From an uncultured Clostridia bacterium (lineage in GTDB: Bacteria; Bacillota; Clostridia; Christensenellales; Aristaeellaceae): DNA of 7,957 nucleotides. The notes beneath the pieces were generated by a model. The model saw only the letters and a program-made list of their open reading frames with translations, did not search any database and was not told the origin of the DNA. The stretch lies in the NCBI GenBank assembly GCA_946410395.1, contig CAMKAE010000095.1:1-7957 (forward strand), in the 5' to 3' direction. The translations under genes and the position numbers were made by a program. Below are positions 1 to 5,319 of the stretch, piece by piece. Each line of letters opens with the position of its first letter. Positions within the stretch are counted from its first letter, which is position 1.

Positions 1-75
1 GATCTTTCACCTCTGTTTCCCGGCTTTTCCGCTGATACGCATCTCAGTTAAAAACTAAATGTCAGCAAGGGCTTT

Positions 76-117
76 CGCGGTCTGCGGACCGCGACCAGGG
101 CTTTCCGATCACCCTGG
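76..117. repeat. Tandem pair of short hairpins
   Basis: CGCGGTC (76-82) pairs perfectly with GACCGCG (87-93) around a TGCG loop. It is followed almost at once by CCAGGG (95-100) pairing with CCCTGG (112-117) around an 11-nt loop. AGGGCTTTC occurs twice, at 68-76 and 97-105. No T-run follows on either strand at terminator distance; on the minus strand the nearest T-run (TTTTT, about 54-50) is 22 nt past the hairpin. This could be part of a structured RNA or a degenerate intergenic repeat; its function is unknown. Confidence 0.4.
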
Positions 118-190
118 ACCTTCGGCGCATACCGTTACTTGATTTATAATATGTAAATGAGAATGGTTTGAATGCCAGGTCTTCTATTTT

Positions 191-236
191 CATAAAAGCG
201 GGGGTCGTATCCGGATGCGGTTTCGGATACGACCCC
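191..236 (-). terminator. Rho-independent terminator of the 1220-253 unit
   Basis: A perfect 13-bp inverted repeat, GGGGTCGTATCCG (201-213) and CGGATACGACCCC (224-236), encloses a 10-nt loop. Read on the minus strand it begins 16 nt after the last stop codon, and the stem is followed by CGC and then TTTT. The plus-strand side lacks a T-run, so it serves the minus-strand genes. The U-tract is short and slightly displaced, so efficiency is uncertain, but stem strength and position fit well. Confidence 0.75.
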
Positions 237-252
237 TGTGACTTTGGCGGGA

Positions 253-684
253 TCAGCCCCAGACCACCTTCATGACCGCGGGGTAAGCCTCGTCGAGCAT
301 CTGAACCATACGGACAAAGAGCTCTCTGGCGCCCTCGCCGATGCTCTCCATGGGGAAGGAGGCCGGGATTTCGTACATCGCGATGATGCTGTTGTCGGGC
401 TGAAGGCAGAACTTGATGTGGCGGTACTTGCCGTTGAGGCGGTTGAGCTCCTCCAGAACCTCGAAGTGACGGTCGTCCGGCACGGTGACGCTGCCGAAGT
501 TGGGCACCCGGACGCTGACGTCGCTCTGGTCGTTGGCGGAGATAAACATGATCACCGCGCCCTTGACCACCTTGCCGTTGAAGGTCACCTCCACCCGCGA
601 GTGGCCCGCGGCCTCCTCAATGCGGTGCGGAATGGCCTTCATGGTGAAGTAATTGCTGATATCCTGTGTGGCCTGATAGATCAT
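253..684 (-). CDS. YbjN-like domain protein, 143 aa
   Basis: This small, apparently cytosolic protein has no signal peptide or membrane helix. From about residue 45 to the end it has the pattern I associate with YbjN-like proteins (type III secretion chaperone-like fold). There is a strand rich in V/I (residues 43-61), then VPDDRHFEVLEELNRLNGKYR (69-88), a second hydrophobic strand (90-106), and a last helix with ELFVRMVQMLDEAYPAVMK (121-139). YbjN-type proteins are linked to regulation or stress in enterobacteria, but no biochemical activity is firmly established, so none is claimed here. The ATG at 684 is chosen because AAAGGAG lies 5 nt upstream (696-690). The same frame stays open further upstream, but that part overlaps the preceding gene in another frame. 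It follows that gene by 26 nt, so the two are probably cotranscribed. Family assignment is from memory of the pattern. Confidence 0.75.
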   Translation of the reverse strand: MIYQATQDISNYFTMKAIPHRIEEAAGHSRVEVTFNGKVVKGAVIMFISANDQSDVSVRVPNFGSVTVPDDRHFEVLEELNRLNGKYRHIKFCLQPDNSIIAMYEIPASFPMESIGEGARELFVRMVQMLDEAYPAVMKVVWG

Positions 685-710
685 GGCGGCTCCTTTGTCG
701 GTCGGATCGG

Positions 711-1220
711 TCAGCCGGTGGCGCCTGCGGCGTCCGCGCTGGTTTCCGGGGGCTCGGGGCGGATGTACTCGTTGTGCCAGCCGAAGCCGGTCAGGGTCAG
801 GTTGCAGCCCTCCTTGCTCAGCACGGCGGCCACGTCCTCGAGCAGATTGAACATCAGCCGGGCGTTGTGGCCCCGGATCGACCGGAATTCGCAGGTCATC
901 AGGGAAGTGAAATCCTCCATCTGGAACAGCGGATAGCCGTCCACGCCGATCAGGGAGACGGCGTCGGGCTGCGGCTTGCAGCACATCCGCAGCGGGAAGG
1001 TCCGCAGCCAGGGGTCCGCTCGCTCGATCAGCGCCAGCACCCGCTGGGCGCTGCCCTTGCGCAGATGGAAGACCAGCTCCCGCAGCGGCTGCCGGTACGG
1101 GTCGAAGGTCGCGAAGGTCAGCACATCGTCGGTGTATACATTGACCGCAAATCCGCCGTCCTGCGAGTGGCAGGGCCGGTATGCGTAGCAGAAAACAGAC
1201 CGGATGCTGTCTCTGCGCAA
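711..1220 (-). CDS. Hypothetical protein, about 169 aa
   Basis: I do not recognise this protein. It is predicted soluble, with no signal peptide or transmembrane stretch, and is fairly rich in cysteine (residues 11, 17, 80, 81, 110, 139) and aromatic residues. Its middle (about 86-135) alternates strand-like and helical segments, with a helix containing RGHNARLMFNLLEDVAAVL (116-134) before a strand ending in GFGWHNEYIRP. The last 14 residues are Pro/Ala/Thr-rich and probably disordered. The frame is open up to a TTG at 1283, but that codon is the -35 box of a good promoter (1283-1255). The real start must therefore lie downstream; TTG at 1220 fits best, with a GGGGGTGG ribosome binding site 5-6 nt before it, although GTG at 1229 is possible. 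It is the first gene of a two-gene unit with the YbjN-like protein, which suggests a shared process. Confidence 0.7.
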   Translation of the reverse strand: MRRDSIRSVFCYAYRPCHSQDGGFAVNVYTDDVLTFATFDPYRQPLRELVFHLRKGSAQRVLALIERADPWLRTFPLRMCCKPQPDAVSLIGVDGYPLFQMEDFTSLMTCEFRSIRGHNARLMFNLLEDVAAVLSKEGCNLTLTGFGWHNEYIRPEPPETSADAAGATG

Positions 1221-1254
1221 TGCTTCCACCCCCAAACGACCGTTTTTCCGTAAT

Positions 1255-1283
1255 ATTTTAATGCGTGAAACCCATTTCGTCAA
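1255..1283 (-). promoter_or_regulatory. SigA-type promoter of the 1220-253 unit
   Basis: On the minus strand TTGACG (1283-1278) and TAAAAT (1260-1255) are separated by exactly 17 bp. The predicted start of transcription is near 1248, leaving a leader of about 28 nt before the TTG start at 1220. The promoter lies in the short gap after the terminator of the upstream operon, which supports an independent unit. Confidence 0.8.
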
Positions 1284-1308
1284 CTCTCCGGGCCCGCCGG
1301 AAGGGTCG

Positions 1309-1334
1309 AAAAAACGGCCTCAGGGGGCCGTTTT
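1309..1334 (-). terminator. Terminator overlapping the stop codon of the M28-like gene
   Basis: AAAACGGCC (1311-1319) and GGCCGTTTT (1326-1334) form a perfect 9-bp stem with a 6-nt loop. On the minus strand the stem continues into a run of six T (1314-1309). The left arm lies in the last codons of the M28-like gene, whose TGA (1322-1320) sits in the loop. It closes the aminopeptidase-trmO-M28-like operon and insulates the next promoter, only about 26 bp away. Confidence 0.85.
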
Positions 1335-2252
1335 CAGGCTGTGCAGAAAAACTTTAATTGTTTGCCATACTTGTGTAACATTTTCCGGGTCCGCCACCAC
1401 ATCTTGTGGTGTCCGGGCGCGCCCGCTCCACAAGCCCAGCAGCTTGCTGTGCTTTCCGGCGGTCAGGGTCACGCCGCAGCGGAAACCCCTGCGGTCGCCC
1501 CGGAGGGTGAAGCCCCTGGTGTCGCAGAAGGCGGCGCCGAGCCGCTCGCCGAGGAGCCGCTGCAGGGTCCCCCAGCCGGTGCACTTGCGCGCGGACGCGG
1601 TGGAGGCGCAGAGCCGGCTCTTCCCCTCGCCGATGCGGGAGAGGGTCAGGGTCAGGCGGGTGTAGGCGGCCTGGGGATGCTCTTTGGCCCAGGCCTTGGT
1701 GCCCGAGACGCCCCGGCAGCCCTGGTCGGCGAACACCACGGCGACCTTCTCCCGGTCCTCCTCCGGCAGGCCGGCCAGCAGGCTCAGCACGGCGGCCAGA
1801 TCCGCGTCCTCCCCGCGGTTGCGGGGATTGGCCGGGCCGAACTGGCTCAGCAGCAGCGCCCCGACATAGGTCAGCACCAGGCCCCAGAGGCCGAGCTGCG
1901 CGTTCTCCCCGCTGACGCGCCACACCAGCAGATACACCGCCAGTGCGGGGATCAGCAGCAGGACCATGTGCAGCAGCTGCCACAGGATCCAGAGGGGGAT
2001 GTTGCGGGGGAAGGACAGGTCCGGCAGCAGCCAGCGGGCCGGGGTGTCGGTGTGCGCGGCCAGCACCAGCGGCGCCTTCTCGGGATTGCCCACCGTGAGC
2101 GCGGAGCAATGGAAAAAGCCGTTGGTCTCCTCGGTATACCGGTAGCCCAGGGCCTGCACCTCCTCCCTGAGCCAGGCGCGGAAGGCGGTCCGCTGGGCCT
2201 TCGTGTTCCGCACCGGGAAGCGCTCTCCCAGCAGGGCGAGATAGTCTGTCAT
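1320..2252 (-). CDS. M28-type peptidase homologue, catalytically degenerate, membrane-anchored
   Basis: The 310-aa layout follows Clostridial M28 zinc peptidase homologues that carry an internal membrane hairpin. There is an N-terminal peptidase-like half with LVLAAHTDTP (62-71), two hydrophobic helices (about 87-111 and 118-137), and then the second half. The first metal-site residues (His67, Asp69) and probably the bridging Asp (149) remain. The usual DNEE motif is D-Q-G-C at 176-179, so both the catalytic Glu and a zinc-binding Glu are missing. The late His-Thr motif appears as RARTPQD (278-284) without its His, and I see no third ligand Asp near 201-210. It is thus probably a pseudo-enzyme, unlikely to hydrolyse peptides. 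The reading frame is intact and has a good GGAGG (2264-2260). Its ATGA overlap with the trmO stop suggests translational coupling. The family call is by motif order only. Confidence 0.7.
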   Translation of the reverse strand: MTDYLALLGERFPVRNTKAQRTAFRAWLREEVQALGYRYTEETNGFFHCSALTVGNPEKAPLVLAAHTDTPARWLLPDLSFPRNIPLWILWQLLHMVLLLIPALAVYLLVWRVSGENAQLGLWGLVLTYVGALLLSQFGPANPRNRGEDADLAAVLSLLAGLPEEDREKVAVVFADQGCRGVSGTKAWAKEHPQAAYTRLTLTLSRIGEGKSRLCASTASARKCTGWGTLQRLLGERLGAAFCDTRGFTLRGDRRGFRCGVTLTAGKHSKLLGLWSGRARTPQDVVADPENVTQVWQTIKVFLHSLKTAP

Positions 2253-2932
2253 GTGGATGCCTCCAGAATGTCGTGCACGGTCAGGGTGTCTCCGGCCACG
2301 GTGAAGCGGACCTCCGCGCCCGCGAAGGTGAAGCCGTAGACCCGGTCCGGATCCCGCTGGTAGGCGGGGCGCGGGTCCCGGGAGAGCACGGCCAGCAGGC
2401 CGGCCCGGCTCTCCAGCGGCAGGCGCGCCAGCAGCGCCTCCGGGCAGGACACGGTGAGGCGCGGGTCCGGCGCCTGCGCCGCGAAGCCGCCGGAGGCCTC
2501 GGGGATGCTGTCCGCGTAGGGCAGGTAGGGTTTGACGTCGAGGATCGGGGTGCCGTCGGCCAGGTCGGCGCCGCCCACCAGCAGGGAGAGGTCGTCCTCC
2601 ACCCGCAGCAGCCGCACGGCGCTCAGACCGATCGGGCTGGGGCGGAAGGGACTCCGGGTGGCAAAGACGCCCATCCGCGTGTTGCCGCCCAGCCGGGGCG
2701 GGCGCACCGTGGGAGACCAGCCCTCCCGCGCCGCGCGGTCAAAGTGCCACAGCAGCCACAGGTGCGAGAAGCCCTCCAGCCCGCGCAGGGCCTCCCGGCT
2801 GCGGTAGGCCGGCTCGAACACGACGCGGGTCAGCACCTCCGGCACCAGGCCGGGCTGCCGGGGTACCGCGAACTTGTCGGTATAGTCGTTCCGGGCGCGG
2901 GCGATGACCGGAAAGGTGCAGGAATCGCTCAT
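2249..2932 (-). CDS. trmO: tRNA (N6-threonylcarbamoyladenosine-37-N6)-methyltransferase TrmO
   Basis: This 227-aa protein matches the TrmO (TsaA/YaeB) family throughout; E. coli TrmO is about 235 aa. Family landmarks are KFAVPRQPGLV (20-30), RGLEGFSHLWLL (50-61), PTVRPPRLGGNTRMGVFATR (74-93), FRPSPIGLS (96-104), DGTPILDVKPYLPYADS (126-142) and the late DPRPAYQ (186-192). In E. coli the enzyme uses S-adenosylmethionine to convert t6A at position 37 of a threonine tRNA to m6t6A, improving decoding. It is cytosolic, a beta-barrel methyltransferase and not a Rossmann type. The ATG at 2932 has AGGAG 6 nt upstream. It follows the aminopeptidase by 10 nt and overlaps the next gene by 4 nt, so it is the middle gene of an operon. 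All motifs appear intact. Confidence 0.95.
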   Translation of the reverse strand: MSDSCTFPVIARARNDYTDKFAVPRQPGLVPEVLTRVVFEPAYRSREALRGLEGFSHLWLLWHFDRAAREGWSPTVRPPRLGGNTRMGVFATRSPFRPSPIGLSAVRLLRVEDDLSLLVGGADLADGTPILDVKPYLPYADSIPEASGGFAAQAPDPRLTVSCPEALLARLPLESRAGLLAVLSRDPRPAYQRDPDRVYGFTFAGAEVRFTVAGDTLTVHDILEAST

Positions 2933-2942
2933 GGTCCTCTCC

Positions 2943-4253
2943 TCAGCCGATGCGGTAATCTCCGTCCCCGTCCGGGACCAGGGGCGTCTCCCAGAAGGCC
3001 CTGAGTCCCCGGATCATCAGCGGCACGTCCGCCGTGCCCGCGGTCTCCCAGGCCGAGTGCATCGACAGCTGCGCCAGACCGATGTCCACCGCCGGGATGG
3101 ATACATGCCGGCCGGACAGGTTGCCCAGCGTGGAGCCGCCCGGCAGGTCCGAGCGGTTGGCGAAGTGCTGCACCGGGACGCCCGCGCCGCGGCAGATTTC
3201 GCTGAACAGCCCGCAGGTCACCGCGTCGGTGGTGTACTTCTGCCGCGCGTTGTGCTTGATCACAACGCCCTCGTTCATCCAGACGCGGTTCACGGGATCG
3301 CTGTATTCGGGGTGGTTGGGATGCACGGCATGGGCGTTGTCGGCCGAGACCATCACGCTGCCCGACAGCATACGCGGCAGTCTTGCGCTGCCGCCCTCCG
3401 CATCGGCGATTCGGGTCAGCACATCCAGCAGGAAGCTGCCGTCGGCGCCCTGGCGGGTGCTGCTGCCGACCTCCTCGTTGTCAAAGACGCACAGCACGTT
3501 GACGTGCCCGGGCGCGGCGGCGCCGGCGAAGGCCCGGGCCGCGGCCCAGGCGCATTCCAGGTCGTCCAGGCGCCCGGCGGAGAGGTACGCGCCCTCCACG
3601 CCCCAGACGCAGCCCGGCACGCGGTTGTACAGGTACAGGTCGTGCCCCGCGATGCGTTCCGGGTCAACTCCGGCGGCTTCCGCGACGGTCCGGAGGAAGG
3701 AACCGCCGGCCCGCTCGCTGCCCCACAGGGGCATCAGGTCCACATTGGCCTTCCAGGCATAGCCGGTGTTGACCTCGCGGTTCATGTGGATGGCTACATT
3801 GGGGATGACGCACAGGTCCTGGTCGCAGCGGGCCAGGCGGGTCTCGAGGCGGCCCTCCCCGCGCACCAGCAGCCGGCCCGCTACCGACAGCGGCCGGTCC
3901 AGCCAGGAGGACATGATCATGCCGCCGTAGGGCTCCGTGTCCAGCTGGGTGTAGCGTCCCACGGCGGTCAGCTCGGGCACCGCCTTGACCTTGAAGGTGG
4001 GGGAGTCGCTGTGGGCCGCGGCGATCAGGAAGCCGGAAGGGGCGTCCTCCGGCAGGGTGAAAGCGATCACGGAGGACAGGTTCCGGGTGACATAATAGCG
4101 GCCGCCGGGGGCCAGGGACCAGGGGTCAGCCTCCCGCAGGGCGGTGTAGCCGGCGGCGTCCAGCATCCGCGCGATGCCGTCCACGGCGTGCCAGGGCGTG
4201 GGCGCGGTCTTCAGAAAGTCCAGCAGGGCCAGGGCTTCGGCATGATTTTCCAT
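2943..4253 (-). CDS. apeB: M18 family aminopeptidase (aspartyl aminopeptidase type)
   Basis: This 436-aa cytosolic dizinc aminopeptidase has the usual family length. Peptidase M18 enzymes remove N-terminal residues, often acidic ones, from peptides. Metal and catalytic residues are all visible: His81 in AAAHSDSPTFKVK, bridging Asp230 in GRLDDLECAW, Glu260 (general base) and Glu261 in FDNEEVGS, Asp305 in SADNAHAVHPN, and His399 in QLSMHSAWE. Other family signatures are DRPLSVAGR (119-127), NVAIHMNR (152-159) and DLPGGSTLG (369-377). ATG at 4253 is preferred: GGAGG at 4266-4262 lies 8 nt away, whereas the in-frame TTG at 4259 would be too close to it. It is the first gene of the operon with trmO and the M28-like gene and has its own promoter. 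Substrate preference cannot be read from sequence; the symbol is the usual one for the family. Confidence 0.93.
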   Translation of the reverse strand: MENHAEALALLDFLKTAPTPWHAVDGIARMLDAAGYTALREADPWSLAPGGRYYVTRNLSSVIAFTLPEDAPSGFLIAAAHSDSPTFKVKAVPELTAVGRYTQLDTEPYGGMIMSSWLDRPLSVAGRLLVRGEGRLETRLARCDQDLCVIPNVAIHMNREVNTGYAWKANVDLMPLWGSERAGGSFLRTVAEAAGVDPERIAGHDLYLYNRVPGCVWGVEGAYLSAGRLDDLECAWAAARAFAGAAAPGHVNVLCVFDNEEVGSSTRQGADGSFLLDVLTRIADAEGGSARLPRMLSGSVMVSADNAHAVHPNHPEYSDPVNRVWMNEGVVIKHNARQKYTTDAVTCGLFSEICRGAGVPVQHFANRSDLPGGSTLGNLSGRHVSIPAVDIGLAQLSMHSAWETAGTADVPLMIRGLRAFWETPLVPDGDGDYRIG

Positions 4254-4285
4254 CTGCAATCCCTCCGCATGTTGTTTTCAGGGAA

Positions 4286-4314
4286 AGCATAGCAACGGCG
4301 CGGGCCTTTGTCAA
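4286..4314 (-). promoter_or_regulatory. Promoter of the aminopeptidase-trmO-M28-like operon
   Basis: On the minus strand a perfect TTGACA (4314-4309) and TATGCT (4291-4286) are spaced 17 bp apart. The predicted transcription start is near 4279, giving a leader of about 26 nt before the ATG at 4253. It is back-to-back with the deoC promoter, with 39 bp between the two -35 boxes; I see no clear operator in that spacer. Confidence 0.88.
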
Positions 4315-4353
4315 GCGACGGCGGAGAAAGATGCGCGGCCGGGCGGAAAAGAA

Positions 4354-4382
4354 TTGACAAAGCCTCCGCGCGCCTGTACAAT
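4354..4382 (+). promoter_or_regulatory. Promoter of deoC
   Basis: A perfect TTGACA (4354-4359) and TACAAT (4377-4382) are separated by 17 bp. The predicted start is near 4389, leaving a 31-nt leader with AAGGAGG (4405-4411) 8 nt before the ATG. I see no operator or riboswitch in this short leader. Confidence 0.9.
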
Positions 4383-4419
4383 AAAGCCGACGAACTGAAA
4401 TGATAAGGAGGCAACGCCC

Positions 4420-5121
4420 ATGAAACTGACCCCTGCCGACATCGCGTCCATGCTCGACCATTCCACCCTGCAGCCCTATCTCACCGAGGACGACATCCGC
4501 CACGGCGCTGCGGTGGCCCTGAAGTATCACACGGCGTCCATGTGCGCCCGGCCCTGCGACGTGCCGGTCATGGCCGAGCTGCTCAAGGGCAGCGGCGTCA
4601 AGGTCTGCACGGTCATCGGCTTCCCGCACGGCGCTCACCAGACCGCCGTCAAGGTCGCGGAGGCGGACCTGGCCCTGGACGAGGGCTGCGAGGAGCTGGA
4701 CATGGTCATCAACATCGGCCGGATGATCCGGGGCGACGAGGATTATGTCCGCGAGGAGATCCGGCAGATCTGTGACCACGCCCATGCGCGTGGCGCCATC
4801 GTCAAGGTCATCATCGAGACCTGCTACCTGAACGACGCGCAGAAGAAGCGCGCCTGCGAGCTCTCTGAGGAGGCCGGCGCGGACTTCGTCAAGACCTCCA
4901 CGGGCTACGGCTCCGCGGGCTGCACGATCCCCGACCTGGAGCTGATGCGGGCCGCGGTGTCCGACAAGGTGCGCGTCAAGGGCTCCGGCGGCATCCGGGA
5001 CCTGGACACCGTCCTGGCTGCCCGCAAGGCCGGCGCGTCCCGCTGCGGCGTCTCCGCCACGGAGAAGATCATGGCCGAGGCCGAGAAGCGCTTTGCGGAA
5101 GGTACACTGGAAGAACGGTGA
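4420..5121 (+). CDS. deoC: Deoxyribose-phosphate aldolase DeoC
   Basis: DeoC splits 2-deoxyribose 5-phosphate into glyceraldehyde 3-phosphate and acetaldehyde, the last step in using deoxynucleoside sugars. The 233-aa length fits this class I TIM-barrel aldolase. Key residues are Asp94 in ELDMVINIG, the expected Schiff-base Lys158 in DFVKTSTGYG, and the second active-site Lys187 in VRVKGSGGIRD. VCTVIGFPHG (62-71) and VKVIIETCYL (128-137) are also typical. The N-terminus reads LDHSTLQPYLTEDDI (12-26) where classical DeoC has an LDHTLL-type motif. I associate this with a divergent DeoC subgroup whose substrate may differ, so the aldolase fold is certain and the exact substrate less so. Start and ribosome binding site (AAGGAGG, 8-nt spacing) are clear. 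It is monocistronic or reads into the folT leader; no terminator is visible after it. Confidence 0.93.
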   Translation: MKLTPADIASMLDHSTLQPYLTEDDIRHGAAVALKYHTASMCARPCDVPVMAELLKGSGVKVCTVIGFPHGAHQTAVKVAEADLALDEGCEELDMVINIGRMIRGDEDYVREEIRQICDHAHARGAIVKVIIETCYLNDAQKKRACELSEEAGADFVKTSTGYGSAGCTIPDLELMRAAVSDKVRVKGSGGIRDLDTVLAARKAGASRCGVSATEKIMAEAEKRFAEGTLEER

Positions 5122-5126
5122 ACCGC

Positions 5127-5154
5127 TTGCTTTTTGCCCGCAATCTGTTATAAT
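5127..5154 (+). promoter_or_regulatory. Promoter of the folate-riboswitch operon
   Basis: TTGCTT (5127-5132) and a consensus TATAAT (5149-5154) are separated by 16 bp, starting six bases after the deoC stop codon. The expected start of transcription is about 5161, so the aptamer forms the very 5' end of the RNA. Confidence 0.82.
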
Positions 5155-5160
5155 GCCCGC

Positions 5161-5257
5161 GTACAGAGTAGGGCCTAAAGCGTGAAGTGCCGCCGGGCGG
5201 GGATGATGCCCGGCGGACGAAGGCGAAAGCCGCGGCAGTCGGCCCGCACCCGCTGGT
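5161..5257 (+). ncRNA. Tetrahydrofolate (THF) riboswitch aptamer
   Basis: The conserved blocks of the THF riboswitch occur in order: AGAGTAG (5165-5171), GCGTGAAGTG (5180-5189; GCGUUAAGUG in known members), a GGGATG loop, ACGAA (5217-5221), GCGG (5232-5235) and GCACCCGCT (5246-5254). Pairing agrees: GGGCC (5171-5175) with GGCCC (5241-5245); a perfect 9-bp stem 5190-5198 with 5208-5216; a GGC-GAAA-GCC hairpin (5222-5231); a short closing CAG (5164-5166) with CTG (5253-5255); and a possible pseudoknot of loop GGG (5200-5202) with CCC (5249-5251). This class binds reduced folates and usually lowers expression of folate transport or synthesis genes, which agrees with folT directly downstream. The outer stem P1 looks short. 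Confidence 0.92.
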
Positions 5258-5265
5258 CACGGTGT

Positions 5266-5316
5266 AAGGAGAAACCTCCTTCGGACAGCTTGTGTATGCT
5301 CTGAAAGGAGGTTTTT
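5266..5316 (+). promoter_or_regulatory. Expression platform hiding the folT ribosome binding site
   Basis: AAACCTCCTT (5272-5281) can form 10 perfect pairs with AAGGAGGTTT (5305-5314), which contains the ribosome binding site of folT. The same CTCCTT (5276-5281) can instead pair with AAGGAG just upstream (5266-5271) in a small hairpin with loop AAAC, freeing the site. A further switch is possible through CACC (5247-5250) in the aptamer and GGTG (5261-5264). The T-run after the long stem is mostly within the stem and only TTCTC follows. I therefore favour control of translation start over transcription termination, although a weak terminator is possible. Confidence 0.75.
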
Positions 5317-5319
5317 CTC

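Larger units (their letters stand above)
1..252. other. Left intergenic region, no gene seen
   Basis: I find no convincing coding sequence here. The stretch is more AT-rich than the genes, particularly at 131-200. It contains a compact double hairpin (76-117), a direct repeat of AGGGCTTTC (68-76 and 97-105), an isolated TATAAT (145-150) without a fitting -35 box, and the terminator at 191-236 for the minus-strand genes to its right. Whatever gene lies further left is outside the window. Confidence 0.6.

Noticed and set aside
145..150. TATAAT on the plus strand as a promoter
   Set aside because: No acceptable -35 box lies 16-18 bp upstream (only TTCGGC-like sequence), and no plus-strand gene follows before the minus-strand operon.
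685..984. Possible 100-residue N-terminal extension of the YbjN-like protein
   Set aside because: It overlaps the preceding gene in another frame, is Arg/Pro-rich, and the internal ATG at 684 has a clear AAAGGAG at proper distance.
1341..2339. 332-aa open frame on the plus strand opposite the M28-like gene
   Set aside because: Its composition is low-complexity (Gly, Gln, Ala, His), it crosses two minus-strand gene ends, and it has no ribosome binding site. The minus-strand frame has a good start, helices and family motifs.
2904..4292. 462-aa open frame on the plus strand opposite the M18 aminopeptidase
   Set aside because: It is rich in Gly/Ala/Arg/His/Gln without any motif, lies antisense to an enzyme with all catalytic residues intact, and is explained by high GC content at third codon positions.
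5272..5316. Classical rho-independent terminator in the folT leader
   Set aside because: The T-run is mostly inside the stem and is followed by CTC, and the 3' arm is the folT ribosome binding site. Sequestering of the site explains it better, so it is listed as an expression platform.
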